A stretch of 64,000 bases of DNA. Source: Sphingobium lignivorans. Its GTDB lineage: Bacteria > Pseudomonadota > Alphaproteobacteria > Sphingomonadales > Sphingomonadaceae. The stretch spans positions 1,426,001-1,490,000 of the forward strand of contig NZ_JACHKA010000001.1 of the NCBI RefSeq assembly GCF_014203955.1, in the 5' to 3' direction. Under the pieces are notes generated by a model. That model made no database searches. It was not told where the DNA came from and saw nothing but the letters and a program-made list of their open reading frames with translations. A program made the position numbers and the translations under genes. This document shows positions 35,051-44,153 of this stretch, in pieces (the first letter of the stretch is position 1; each line of letters begins with the position of its first letter).

Positions 35051-35068
35051 CGTTAATGTTTGTTAACG
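35051..35068. promoter_or_regulatory. Inverted repeat CGTTAA-N6-TTAACG in the P4H/gsp intergenic region
   Basis: Perfect 6-base arms with a 6-base spacer, 150 bases before gspC and 53 bases before the P4H start codon. It resembles, but is one base shorter than, the CtrA box TTAA-N7-TTAA. It could be an operator for either gene. Confidence 0.35.
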
Positions 35069-35199
35069 CGGAAAGATTTCGGACGGTTAAATTCGATGAT
35101 CATGGACGCGATGTCATTTTTTGGTAACCTTGATGTCGCGGATCGGTCATAGAGCGAGCATAGGCAACGCGGGCTTTGCTGGGAGGGCCTGACTCTAAG

Positions 35200-36069
35200 A
35201 TGCGGTGGACCGAACTCATTCGGCGTGCGCGGCGGTCCCGATCGCCTGAATCGTCCGATCTCGGCCAGTGGATCGAGGCGGCGCTGCTTGTCATGCTGCT
35301 GATCCAGTTCGCTCGCCTGCTCTGGGCGCTGGTGACGCCGGTCGGCCTCTATGGCGACTGGCGCGCGCGCGAGCCGGTCGTGGTCAGCGCCGATGCCCGC
35401 AAGGCCCTGTTCGCCGGTTTCGATCCGTTCTTCCGCGCGGGCGTCGCGGCGGGGGCAGGCGAGGGCGGCGCGCAGCAAGTGACGTCCCTGCCGCTCCAGC
35501 TGTTCGGCATCAGCCTCAACGAGGCATCGGGCGGGGGATCGGCCATCATCGCCAGCGAAGGCGGCGAGCAGACCAGCTATGCGGTCGGCGACGAGATCGC
35601 GCCCGGCGTGACGCTCAAGTCCGTGCAGTTCGATCATGTCGTGATCGAGCGGGGCGGAGTCACGGAAACCCTCTATATCGATCAGTCGGGCGGCGACGGG
35701 ACCGACGACGCAGCAGGCGCGCCGGATGGCGATGCCGCCGCCGACAATGCGGCGCAGCCCAACTCCGGGGGCGGCGCGGGCGGGCTCACCCCGACAGCGA
35801 TCCTCGGCGCGGTGAGCATGGTGCCGCGCTCGGAAAATGGCCGGGTGACCGGCATCGTGGTCGGCGCGCAGGGCGATGCCGGCATTCTCTCGCGGGCGGG
35901 CTTCCGTCCGGGCGACATCATCGTGCAGGTGAGCGGACAGCCGGTGCGCTCGGCGGGCGACATCCAGGCTCTGCAGGAATCGCTTCGCCCCGGCGCGCGC
36001 CTGTCCCTCATGGTCGAGCGCGGCTCGGCCACCGTGCCCATTTCTCTCATACTTCCGGAAAATAGATGA
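35200..36069 (+). CDS. gspC: Type II secretion system protein GspC
   Basis: 289 residues from ATG 35200; GGGAGGG lies 12 bases upstream, and a TTG at 35176 is an alternative. Inner-membrane clamp linking the platform to the secretin. One N-terminal membrane helix (WIEAALLVMLLIQFARLLWA), a periplasmic HR domain (LPLQLFGISLNEASGGGSAI, SYAVGDEIAPGVTLKSVQFD), then a Gly/Asp-rich linker. The C-terminal PDZ domain is AGILSRAGFRPGDIIVQVSG. First gene of the gsp operon; its stop overlaps gspD (ATGA). Confidence 0.93.
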   Translation: MRWTELIRRARRSRSPESSDLGQWIEAALLVMLLIQFARLLWALVTPVGLYGDWRAREPVVVSADARKALFAGFDPFFRAGVAAGAGEGGAQQVTSLPLQLFGISLNEASGGGSAIIASEGGEQTSYAVGDEIAPGVTLKSVQFDHVVIERGGVTETLYIDQSGGDGTDDAAGAPDGDAAADNAAQPNSGGGAGGLTPTAILGAVSMVPRSENGRVTGIVVGAQGDAGILSRAGFRPGDIIVQVSGQPVRSAGDIQALQESLRPGARLSLMVERGSATVPISLILPENR

Positions 36070-38249
36070 CAGTCCTGCCAAAATTCCGCCGATTTGCCGG
36101 AACTGCCGTTCTCGCGCTGCTGTGCGCAGTGCCGGCGCTGGGACAGCTGAGCCTCAATGTCCGGGACGCGGACATCCGCGCCTTCATCCAGGATGCCGCG
36201 CGCGTCACGGGGCGCACGTTCATCATCGACAACCGGGTGCAGGGCAAGGTCTCGGTCGTCACGGACCGTCCGCTCAGCCGCTCGGAATATTTCGAGATCT
36301 TCCTCTCCACGCTGCGGGCCAACGGGCTGGTGGCAGTGCCCGCGACGGGCGGGGCGTTTCGCATCCAGCCGGCGGAAGGCGTCGCGGGGCAGCCGGGGCA
36401 GGTCGGCGGCTCGGCGCATCGCAACCAGTTCGTGACCGAAGTCATCCGCCTGCGCTCCATCGATGCCCAGTCCGCGCTCGAGACGCTGCGGCCGCTGGTC
36501 AGCCGGGACGGTTCGATCACCGCGAACCGCTCCGGACGGTCGATCGTCGTGGCGGACTATGCCGACAATATCACGCGGATCCGGCAAGTGCTGGCGCAGG
36601 TCGATACGGATGGCTCGTCCACCACGCTCATCGCGCTCAAGAATGCCGGGGCGCGGGAGATCGCCCAGTCCCTGCAGGCGCTCGTCGCCGGGGGCGGGGA
36701 AGGCGCGCCGGCGGGCGCGACCGTGGTCGCCATCGACAGCTCGAACAGCATCGCGATCCGGGGCGACGCCACGACCGTCTCGCGCCTCTCGGCCATGGTG
36801 CGCGAACTCGATACGCGTGCCGCCACGGGCACGGAAATCCGCGTCTACTGGCTGCAGCATGCCGATGCCGACAAGATGGTGCCGGTGCTCCAGCAACTGC
36901 TCGGCCAGGCCGCCGCCACGGGCGGATCGACGGCCGCAACCAATGGCGCGGGTGGTGGCAATGGCGGGAACACGCCGCCGCCGGCCGCCGCGACGGCGGT
37001 CTCCGCGACATCGGGCGAGGGCGGCGTGGCCGGCCGCGGCCCCGCGGTCGTGACCCGCTATGATGGCGCGAACGCCGTAATCGTTGCCGCCAATGGCGAC
37101 ACCCAGCGGATGCTGGGCGAAGTGATCCGCCAGCTCGACACGCGCCGGGACCAGGTGCTGGTCGAGGCGATCATCGTCGAAATCGGCAACAATGCGGCGC
37201 GGCAGCTGGGCGTGCAGTTCCTCATCGGCAGCACCAAGACCGGCTTTGCCGCCACCAACTATTCGAACGCCCAGCCCAACATCCTGACGCTCGCCGGTGC
37301 CATCGCGGCGGACCGGCTCAGCACGCAGGAAACGGTGGTCGTGGCGCCGGACGGCACGCGCACGACGACGACGACGACGGAGAATGGCGGCCTCGTCAGC
37401 GAACTGCAGGGCGCCGCAGTCGACTCGCTGCGCAGCGCGCGCGGCGGCTTCGGCGGGATCGCCACGGAGATCGGCAAGAACGGCATCTTCGGCGCCATCA
37501 TCAACGCGGTGCAGGCGGATACGGAAAGCAATGTGCTTTCCACGCCCTCGATCACCACGCTGGACAACCAGCAGGCCCGCATGCTCGTGGGCCAGGAAGT
37601 GCCGGTGGCGACCGGCGAGGCGCTCAGCCCCAATTTCGACAATCAGTTCCGCACCGTGCAGCGCCAGAATGTCGGCATCATGCTGGACGTGACGCCGCAG
37701 GTCAGCTCGGACGGCACGATCAAACTCTTCCTCAAGCAGGAAGTGAGCAGCGTCGCCGGGCCGGTCTCCAACGACAGCAGCGACCTCATCATCAACAAGC
37801 GCGAGTTCGAGACGACCGTGCTGGTCGACGATGGGGATATCCTCGCCATCGGCGGCCTGCTGGACGACAATGAGCGGCGCACCATCGAGAAGATCCCGCT
37901 GCTGGGCGACCTGCCGCTGCTGGGCAATCTCTTCAAGTCGCGCAGCCGGGCGCGGGCGAAGACCAATCTGATGGTCTTCATCCGGCCGACGATCCTCAGC
38001 AGCAAGGCGGACGCGCAGGAACTGACGGCACGGCGCTACGGCTATATTCGCGGGCGGCAGGCGCTCGCCAATCCCGGCGTGGAACCATCCATCGACGAAC
38101 TCGTCCGTGATTATATGGGCGCCGCGCTGCCGGTGAGCGCCACGGCGCGCCCGGACGACCAGGTGATCGACGGGCGCATCACGCCCATCGAGGAAACGCG
38201 CTCCCAGGCGGTGGTGACCACCCAGGACGAGAAAGGCGGGCAGAAATGA
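36066..38249 (+). CDS. gspD: Type II secretion system secretin GspD
   Basis: 727 residues. Forms the outer-membrane secretion pore. Signal peptide to ALG, then N0 (LNVRDADIRAFIQDAARVTG) and N1-N3 domains, with a low-complexity Gly/Ala/Thr insert at ~285-320. The C-terminal secretin domain has VPVATGEALSPNFDN, GIMLDVTPQVSSDGTIKLFL and GDILAIGGLLDDNERRTIEK with LPLLGNLFKSR. No S-domain pilotin-binding tail is obvious and no gspS pilotin gene is present in the operon. Overlaps gspC and gspE by four bases each. Confidence 0.96.
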   Translation: MTVLPKFRRFAGTAVLALLCAVPALGQLSLNVRDADIRAFIQDAARVTGRTFIIDNRVQGKVSVVTDRPLSRSEYFEIFLSTLRANGLVAVPATGGAFRIQPAEGVAGQPGQVGGSAHRNQFVTEVIRLRSIDAQSALETLRPLVSRDGSITANRSGRSIVVADYADNITRIRQVLAQVDTDGSSTTLIALKNAGAREIAQSLQALVAGGGEGAPAGATVVAIDSSNSIAIRGDATTVSRLSAMVRELDTRAATGTEIRVYWLQHADADKMVPVLQQLLGQAAATGGSTAATNGAGGGNGGNTPPPAAATAVSATSGEGGVAGRGPAVVTRYDGANAVIVAANGDTQRMLGEVIRQLDTRRDQVLVEAIIVEIGNNAARQLGVQFLIGSTKTGFAATNYSNAQPNILTLAGAIAADRLSTQETVVVAPDGTRTTTTTTENGGLVSELQGAAVDSLRSARGGFGGIATEIGKNGIFGAIINAVQADTESNVLSTPSITTLDNQQARMLVGQEVPVATGEALSPNFDNQFRTVQRQNVGIMLDVTPQVSSDGTIKLFLKQEVSSVAGPVSNDSSDLIINKREFETTVLVDDGDILAIGGLLDDNERRTIEKIPLLGDLPLLGNLFKSRSRARAKTNLMVFIRPTILSSKADAQELTARRYGYIRGRQALANPGVEPSIDELVRDYMGAALPVSATARPDDQVIDGRITPIEETRSQAVVTTQDEKGGQK

Positions 38250-39799
38250 TCGATCCGTCCCGGAACGATCCCGAAGTGCCTCCCGGCGAGGGACCGGACC
38301 GGGCCGTGCTGCCGATCGACATTCCCTATGGCTTCGCGCGCCGGCACGGCGTGGTCATCACGTCGCTGGCGACCGGCGACGACCCCGCCGAGCGGATCAC
38401 GATCGCCCTGCGCGAAGGCGCGGACCCGCGCGTGCTCGTGGAGGTGCGGCGGCATCTGGCGCGCAGCTTCGATGTGACCATCGCCAGCGCGCAGGCCTTC
38501 GAGAAGCATCTTTCCGACCATTATGCGATGGAAGGCTCGGCCGCCGCCATGGCCGGATCGCTGGCCATGGGCGGGGACGACCTCGATTTCATCGCCGGCG
38601 ACCTGCCGACCGCCGAGGACCTGCTGGACAGCGGCGACGACGCGCCCGCCATCCGCCTCATCAACGGCATCATCGCGGAAGCCGCGCGGCAAGGCGTCTC
38701 CGACATCCATATCGAGCCCTATGAGACCGGTCTCGTGGTGCGCATGCGCATGGACGGCGTGCTGCGCGAGACGCTGCGCATGCCGGCCCATGTCGCGCCC
38801 GTGGTGGTCAGTCGGGTGAAGGTCATGGCCCGGCTGGACATCGCCGAGCGGCGCGTGCCGCAGGACGGGCGCATCGGCCTGACGCTGGGCGGCAAGATGC
38901 TGGACGTGCGCGTCTCCACGCTGCCGAGCCGGGCCGGCGAACGGGTGGTGCTGCGTATCCTGGACAAGGAGAATGCGGGCATCTCGCTCGATATTCTCGG
39001 CCTCACCGGCATTGCCGACTCCGTGTTCCGCAGCGCGCTGGGCGAGCCCAACGGCATCATCCTCGTCACCGGCCCGACCGGCAGCGGCAAGACGACGACG
39101 CTTTATGCCGGGCTGCGTCAGCTCAACGACGGCAGCCGCAACATCCTCACCGTCGAGGACCCGGTGGAATATGCCATCGAAGGCGTCGGGCAGACGCAGG
39201 TGAACGCCAAGGTGGGCCTCTCCTTCGCGGCGGGGCTGCGCGCTATCCTGCGGCAGGACCCCGACGTGGTGATGGTCGGCGAAATCCGCGACCGGGAGAC
39301 GGCCGAGATCGCGGTGCAGGCATCGCTCACCGGCCATCTCGTGCTCTCCACCGTGCACACCAATGATGCGGTGGGCGCGATCACGCGCATGCGCGACATG
39401 AAGGTGGAGCCATTCCTGCTCGCTTCCACCCTGCGCGCGGTGATCGCGCAGCGGCTGGTGCGGCGGCTGTGCCCCCATTGCCGCGAACAGGTCCAGGCGG
39501 ACAAGTCGGTCAGTGCGCTGCTCGGCATCGACGAAGGCGCGCTCATTTATCGCCCGCGCGGCTGCGAGCATTGCACCGGCAGCGGCTACAAGGGCCGCGT
39601 CGGCGTGTTCGAGGCGATCCGCGTCGACGACACCATCCGCCGGATGATCAACGAGGGCGGCGATGAATCGCTGATCGCCCGCCATGCCTTCCTCCATGCG
39701 CCCAATCTCGTCTCCTCGGCGCGGGCGCTGGTGCTGGGCGGCGAGACGAGCGCGGAGGAAGCGATCCGGATCTCGCGCCGCGAAACGATCGATGCCTGA
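38246..39799 (+). CDS. gspE: Type II secretion system ATPase GspE
   Basis: 517 residues. Cytoplasmic hexameric ATPase that drives pseudopilus assembly. Walker A GPTGSGKTTTLYAGL near residue 275, Asp box LTVEDPVEYAIEGVGQ, Walker B DPDVVMVGEIRDRETAE and His box GHLVLSTVHTNDA. A zinc-binding tetracysteine element is present as CPHCREQ and CEHCTGSGYKGR. The N-terminal domain is shorter than in E. coli-type GspE. Its last eight bases overlap gspF. Confidence 0.96.
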   Translation: MIDPSRNDPEVPPGEGPDRAVLPIDIPYGFARRHGVVITSLATGDDPAERITIALREGADPRVLVEVRRHLARSFDVTIASAQAFEKHLSDHYAMEGSAAAMAGSLAMGGDDLDFIAGDLPTAEDLLDSGDDAPAIRLINGIIAEAARQGVSDIHIEPYETGLVVRMRMDGVLRETLRMPAHVAPVVVSRVKVMARLDIAERRVPQDGRIGLTLGGKMLDVRVSTLPSRAGERVVLRILDKENAGISLDILGLTGIADSVFRSALGEPNGIILVTGPTGSGKTTTLYAGLRQLNDGSRNILTVEDPVEYAIEGVGQTQVNAKVGLSFAAGLRAILRQDPDVVMVGEIRDRETAEIAVQASLTGHLVLSTVHTNDAVGAITRMRDMKVEPFLLASTLRAVIAQRLVRRLCPHCREQVQADKSVSALLGIDEGALIYRPRGCEHCTGSGYKGRVGVFEAIRVDDTIRRMINEGGDESLIARHAFLHAPNLVSSARALVLGGETSAEEAIRISRRETIDA

Positions 39800-41048
39800 A
39801 TTCGATTATGTGGTGATCGACGGCACCGGGCGGGAGAAGCGCGGGCTGCTGCGGGCGGATTCGGTGAACGAGGCGCGCGATGCGCTGGCCGCGAAGAAGC
39901 TGTTCGTGGTGCGCATCGCGGAAGGGCGCGGCGCGAGCCGTGGCGCCGCCGAGGCAGGGAAGGGGCGCGCGCTCTCCGGCCGCAGCCTGTTCACGCTGGA
40001 GCGCAACCGCCTCTCCACCAAGGACCTCACGCTGTTCACGCGGCAGCTTTCCACGCTGGCGCAGGTCTCCCCGCTGGAGGAAGCGCTGCGCACCATCACG
40101 CGCCAGAGCGAGAAGCAGCATGTGCGCGACATCGTCTCGCGCGTGCATTCCGGCGTGGTCGAAGGGCGCAGCCTCGGCGAGGCGATGGCCACCGAACCCA
40201 GGAGCTTCCCCGGCCTCTACCGGGCGATGATTGCCGCCGGCGAACGCTCCGGGAGCCTGCCCGCCTTGACCGAACGGCTCGCCCTGCTGCTCGAACGGCA
40301 ATCCGAAATGCGCTCCAAGATGCTGACGGCGCTGGCTTATCCCACGGTGCTCGCGGTGTTCGCCGTGATCGTGGTGGTGTCGCTCATGATCTTCGTCGTG
40401 CCGCTGGTGGTGGAGCAGTTCGATACGCTGGGGCAGCAATTGCCGCTGCTCACGCGGATCGTCATGGGCATTTCCAATGTGCTGGCGCGCTGGTGGTGGG
40501 CGATCCTGATCGTCCTGGGACTGCTGGGCTTCCTCGGCTGGCGCGCGCTGCGCAACGAGGCGGTGCGCCTGCAGGCGGACGGCATGCTGCTGCGGACGCC
40601 GTTTCTCGGCCGCCTGCTGCGCGATCTCCATGCCGCGCGCATGGCCCGCACGCTCGCCACCATGGTCGAGAGCCGGCTGCCGGTGATGGAAGGGCTCGCG
40701 CTCACCGTGCCGACGGTCCATAATCGCGTGCTGCGCGCGGCGACGGCGGAGATCGTCGAGGCCGTGCGCGGTGGCGGCAGCCTCTCGGCGGCCATGCGCC
40801 GGGCGGACGTCTTCCCGCCCCTGCTCGTCTATCTCGCTGCCAGCGGCGAGAGCGCGGGCCAGCTCGACCTCATGCTGGAGCGGGCCGCCGATTATCTGGA
40901 ACGCGAGTTCGACGGCTTCACCGCCGCCGCGCTTTCCATGCTGGAGCCGCTGATCATCATCGTCATGGGTGGTATCGTGGCGATCATCATTCTCTCGATT
41001 CTGCTGCCGATCATGCAGCTGCAGAATCTCACAGGTGCCGGAGTCTGA
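39792..41048 (+). CDS. gspF: Type II secretion system inner-membrane platform protein GspF
   Basis: 418 residues from ATG 39792 (MPEFDYVVIDGTGREKRG). Two repeated T2SSF domains: LFTRQLSTLAQVSPLEEALR with LPALTERLALLLERQ, and MARTLATMVESRLPVMEGLA with GQLDLMLERAADYLE. Three membrane helices are visible (AVFAVIVVVSLMIFVVPLV, WWWAILIVLGLLGFLGW, IIIVMGGIVAIIILSILLPI). It sits at the base of the pseudopilus with GspE and GspL. Confidence 0.95.
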   Translation: MPEFDYVVIDGTGREKRGLLRADSVNEARDALAAKKLFVVRIAEGRGASRGAAEAGKGRALSGRSLFTLERNRLSTKDLTLFTRQLSTLAQVSPLEEALRTITRQSEKQHVRDIVSRVHSGVVEGRSLGEAMATEPRSFPGLYRAMIAAGERSGSLPALTERLALLLERQSEMRSKMLTALAYPTVLAVFAVIVVVSLMIFVVPLVVEQFDTLGQQLPLLTRIVMGISNVLARWWWAILIVLGLLGFLGWRALRNEAVRLQADGMLLRTPFLGRLLRDLHAARMARTLATMVESRLPVMEGLALTVPTVHNRVLRAATAEIVEAVRGGGSLSAAMRRADVFPPLLVYLAASGESAGQLDLMLERAADYLEREFDGFTAAALSMLEPLIIIVMGGIVAIIILSILLPIMQLQNLTGAGV

Positions 41049-41052
41049 CATC

Positions 41053-41580
41053 ATGAACGCCGCTCAATCCGACCATGCCGCACAAGCCCTCCCGATCTCC
41101 CCGCGCGCGGCGGGGTTGCCGGAAGCGATGGCGCGATCCCTCGCCGGGCGATTGAAGCGGGGCGGGGAAGAGGGCTTCACCCTGATCGAGCTGCTGGTCG
41201 TGATCGTCATCATCGGCCTGCTCGGCACCATCGTCGCCATCAATGTGTTCGGCGCGCTCGGCACCAGCAATGTCGCCAAGGCCAAGGCGGACATCGCGAC
41301 GCTGGAATCCGCGCTGGAACAGTATCGGCTCGACAATCTCACTTATCCGAGCAGCAGCGACGGCCTCAATGCGCTGCTCTCGCCGCCGCCGGGCCTGATG
41401 CAGCCCGAGCGCTACCGGCAGGGCGGCTACATCAAGAAGCTGCCCAACGACCCCTGGAGCCGGCCGTATCAATATGCCGCGCCGGGCCGTCGCGGGCCGT
41501 TCGACGTCTATTCGCTCGGCGCGGATGGCCAGAGCGGCGGCGATGGCGAGAATGCGGACATCTATTCGAGCGATCTCTAG
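41053..41580 (+). CDS. gspG: Major pseudopilin GspG
   Basis: 175 residues from ATG 41053, four bases after gspF. The prepilin cleavage site is EEG|FTLIELLVVIVIIGLLGT, followed by GspG-type ATLESALEQYRLDNLTYPSS, LPNDPWSRPYQYAAPG and the calcium-loop region FDVYSLGADGQSGGDGENAD. The leader would be ~43 residues, much longer than usual; an internal ATG at 41128 (MARSLAGRL) would give a normal ~18-residue leader and has GGAAG upstream. Either start keeps the mature protein the same. Confidence 0.95.
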   Translation: MNAAQSDHAAQALPISPRAAGLPEAMARSLAGRLKRGGEEGFTLIELLVVIVIIGLLGTIVAINVFGALGTSNVAKAKADIATLESALEQYRLDNLTYPSSSDGLNALLSPPPGLMQPERYRQGGYIKKLPNDPWSRPYQYAAPGRRGPFDVYSLGADGQSGGDGENADIYSSDL

Positions 41581-41623
41581 GCCCGCGCGGCGGATCGGCG
41601 CGCGCCGGAAGGATGCACGGGAC

Positions 41624-41986
41624 ATGATGCGGAGCGGCCAGCGCGGCTTCACCCTGCTCGAGATGCTGGTCGCGCTCACGATCTTCAGCATCGCCGGGCT
41701 CGCGCTCGTGCGGCTGCAGGCGGTCTCGGCCCGCACCTCGGTCGATCTGCGCACGCGGACTCTCGCGCAGGTCGTGGCGCGCAATCTCATGGTGGAGCGC
41801 CTGACCGACCCCGCGGCGCCTGCGCTCGGCACGAGCGAGGGCACGGCGGAAAATGCCGGCGCGCAGTGGCGCTGGGCGCAGCAGGTGGAGGAAGGCGACG
41901 AAGGCAGGCTCGTCGTCATCACCCTGCGGGTCGATGGCGGGCCCGGCCAGTCCCCGGCGGTGCTCACTTTCGGTCGCGCGAAATGA
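41624..41986 (+). CDS. gspI: Minor pseudopilin GspI
   Basis: 120 residues from ATG 41624 with GGAAGGA upstream. The leader is cleaved at QRG|FTLLEMLVALTIFSIAGLAL. The VARNLMVERLTDP segment and C-terminal beta-sheet match GspI, part of the tip complex with GspJ and GspK. It precedes gspH here, the reverse of the common H-I order. Overlaps gspH by four bases. Confidence 0.88.
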   Translation: MMRSGQRGFTLLEMLVALTIFSIAGLALVRLQAVSARTSVDLRTRTLAQVVARNLMVERLTDPAAPALGTSEGTAENAGAQWRWAQQVEEGDEGRLVVITLRVDGGPGQSPAVLTFGRAK

Positions 41987-42480
41987 GGGCGCGGCATCCC
42001 GGCACGGAGCGCCCCCGCGCCTCGTCGCTCCGGTTCGGGGCGGCGCAGCAGGGCTTCACGCTGGTCGAGCTGATGGTCGTGATCGTCATCATCGGCCTCA
42101 TGTCCGGCGCGGTGGTGCTGACCATGGCCGATCCGCGCGGGCGCATTTCCGGGGATATTGATCGCTTCGCCGGGCGCGTGCGTGCCGCGCGCGACGATGC
42201 CGTCATCAGCGGACGGGCTGTTGCGCTGTGGGTCTCGCCGACCGCCTATGGGTTCGAGCAGCGCGCACGCGGGCAATGGCAACCGGTGCGGGAAGGGCCG
42301 CTGGCCTCGCAGGATTGGTCCGGCGGCGCCAGCGCCGACCTCGGCTCGGCGGGGCAGGCTCGCATCGTGTTCGACAGTGTCGGCCGCGCCGACCAGCCGC
42401 TGCGGTTCGTGCTGCGGCGCGACGACCAGCAAGTGACGCTGCGCATGGACCTCGACGGGAATGTGAGCAGTGGTGACTGA
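41983..42480 (+). CDS. gspH: Minor pseudopilin GspH
   Basis: 165 residues. Prepilin site QQG|FTLVELMVVIVIIGLMSG. The segments RVRAARDDAVISGRAVALWV and VFDSVGRADQPLRFVLRRDD match the GspH (and FimT-like) beta-domain. The leader is ~24 residues. It overlaps gspI (ATGA) and gspJ. Confidence 0.9.
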   Translation: MRARHPGTERPRASSLRFGAAQQGFTLVELMVVIVIIGLMSGAVVLTMADPRGRISGDIDRFAGRVRAARDDAVISGRAVALWVSPTAYGFEQRARGQWQPVREGPLASQDWSGGASADLGSAGQARIVFDSVGRADQPLRFVLRRDDQQVTLRMDLDGNVSSGD

Positions 42481-43147
42481 GCCGGGTCCACAGCTCGCGC
42501 CCGGACGGCGGGACAGCGGCTTCACGCTGATCGAGCTGCTCGTCGCGGTGATGATCTTCGCGATGCTGGCGACGGCCGGCGTGGCCCTGCTGCGCAGCAG
42601 CGTGGACGGTCAGGCGACGGTGCGGACGCATCTGGACGCGCTGGCCGACGTGCAGCGCGGCCTCGCCACGCTCGACGCTGATCTCTCGCAGGCGGTGGTG
42701 CGGATCAGCCGGACGGATGCCGGCACGCTCGCGCCGGTCTTCTTCGGACGGGCGGCGCAGGGGGACGAGCCGCTCATGCAGTTCGTCCGCGACGGCTGGG
42801 CCAATCCCGGCACGCTGCGCCGCCCCAGCCTGCAAAAGGTCGAATATTGGTGGCGGGACGGGCGGCTCGAACGGATCGGCTATGCAGCGGTGGACGGCGC
42901 GCCAGCGCCCGAGCCGGCCGTGCTGTTCGACGACGTGACGGCGCTGACGCTGCGCTATCGCGCGCGCAACGGCGCCTGGCTGGAGCGATGGGCGCCCGCA
43001 CGACCGATCGACATGCCGACCGCCGTCGAGATCGCGCTCACACGGCGCAACGCGGCGCCGCTGACGCTGCGCTTCCTCGTCGGCACGGCGATGAGCCAGC
43101 CGCCCGTCGACGACGCCGCAGCCGGAGGCCTTGCCGATGGTCAATGA
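42470..43147 (+). CDS. gspJ: Minor pseudopilin GspJ
   Basis: 225 residues from GTG 42470 (a second GTG at 42473 is equally possible). Prepilin site DSG|FTLIELLVAVMIFAMLAT. GspJ features are LDALADVQRGLATLDADLSQ, VEYWWRDGRLERIGY and a DDVTALTLRYR region. Overlaps gspH by 11 bases and gspK by 11. Confidence 0.92.
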   Translation: MVTEPGPQLAPGRRDSGFTLIELLVAVMIFAMLATAGVALLRSSVDGQATVRTHLDALADVQRGLATLDADLSQAVVRISRTDAGTLAPVFFGRAAQGDEPLMQFVRDGWANPGTLRRPSLQKVEYWWRDGRLERIGYAAVDGAPAPEPAVLFDDVTALTLRYRARNGAWLERWAPARPIDMPTAVEIALTRRNAAPLTLRFLVGTAMSQPPVDDAAAGGLADGQ

Positions 43148-44153
43148 GCGTGCATCCGAGCGCGGGGCGGCACTGCTCACCGTGCTGCTGCTGGTGGCGA
43201 TCCTCTCGGTCATCACGGCGGTCGCGCTCGAGCGGCTGACGCTGGCCAGCCGCATGACCCGCAACATCGTCTCCGCAGATCAGGGCCGTGCTTATCTGCT
43301 GACGGCCGAGCAGATGGCGGCGATGCGCGTGAGCGACCTCGTCGCGATGCGGCCGGACCGCACCACGCTGGAAGGCGGATGGCTGGGGCGCGATCAGGTG
43401 ATTGCCGTGCCCGGCGGCACGGTGACCGCCCGCATCATCGACCGGGGCAACTGCTTCAATCTCAACAGCCTCGTGAAAGGCCCGGACGACGGTGCCGATG
43501 AGGCGGCCTTTTCCGGCGAGGAGACGCTGGTGGCGCGGCCGGAAGGCATCGAGCAGTTCGCCGGGCTCATGCGCCTGCTCGGCATCGAGCATGGCACGGC
43601 GCTGCAAGTGGCGATTACGGCGGCTGACTGGATCGACAGCGATTCAACGCCCGGCAATGGCGGCGCCGAGGACCAGTTCTACGCGGGCTTCTCGCCGCCC
43701 TATCGCGCGGCCAACATGCTGATGGCGGACCCGAGCGAACTGCTGATGGTGGGGGCCGTCACCCCGGAAATCTACCAGCGCCTGCGCCCCTGGATCTGCG
43801 CGCTGCCGACGACGGCGCTTTCGCCCATCAACATCAACACGCTGCTGCCGGGGCAAGCGGTGCTGCTCGCCATGCTCGCGCCCGAGGCGCTGGGGCTCGA
43901 ACAGGCCCGGCAGGTGCTGGCGCAGCGGCCGGTTGGCGGCTATGGCAGCCTCGTGACGTTCCGGAGCCTGCCGGCACTGGCAAGGCTCAATCTGTCCGAT
44001 TCCGCCTGGGAGCAACTGGCGCAGAAGACACGCTGGTTCGAAGTGGCGCTGAGGGCCGATCTCGGGGGAGACACGGTGGAAGAGATTGTGCTGATCGATG
44101 CGGGACGTAGGCCGGCGCGGCTCGTGCGCCGCCAGTGGGGCGAGGATTCTTGA
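43137..44153 (+). CDS. gspK: Pseudopilus tip protein GspK
   Basis: 338 residues from ATG 43137, with GGAGG nine bases upstream. Prepilin-type N-terminus ERG|AALLTVLLLVAILSVITAVA lacks Phe at +1 and has Ala, common in GspK. The large helical insertion with the metal-binding loop (WIDSDSTPGNGGAEDQFYAG) and SAM-like domain (SPININTLLPGQAV) are present. It caps the pseudopilus with GspI and GspJ. Confidence 0.93.
   Translation: MVNERASERGAALLTVLLLVAILSVITAVALERLTLASRMTRNIVSADQGRAYLLTAEQMAAMRVSDLVAMRPDRTTLEGGWLGRDQVIAVPGGTVTARIIDRGNCFNLNSLVKGPDDGADEAAFSGEETLVARPEGIEQFAGLMRLLGIEHGTALQVAITAADWIDSDSTPGNGGAEDQFYAGFSPPYRAANMLMADPSELLMVGAVTPEIYQRLRPWICALPTTALSPININTLLPGQAVLLAMLAPEALGLEQARQVLAQRPVGGYGSLVTFRSLPALARLNLSDSAWEQLAQKTRWFEVALRADLGGDTVEEIVLIDAGRRPARLVRRQWGEDS

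Noticed and set aside
35051-35068. CtrA-binding site
   Set aside because: The spacing between TTAA halves is six bases, not seven, so only a generic inverted repeat is recorded.
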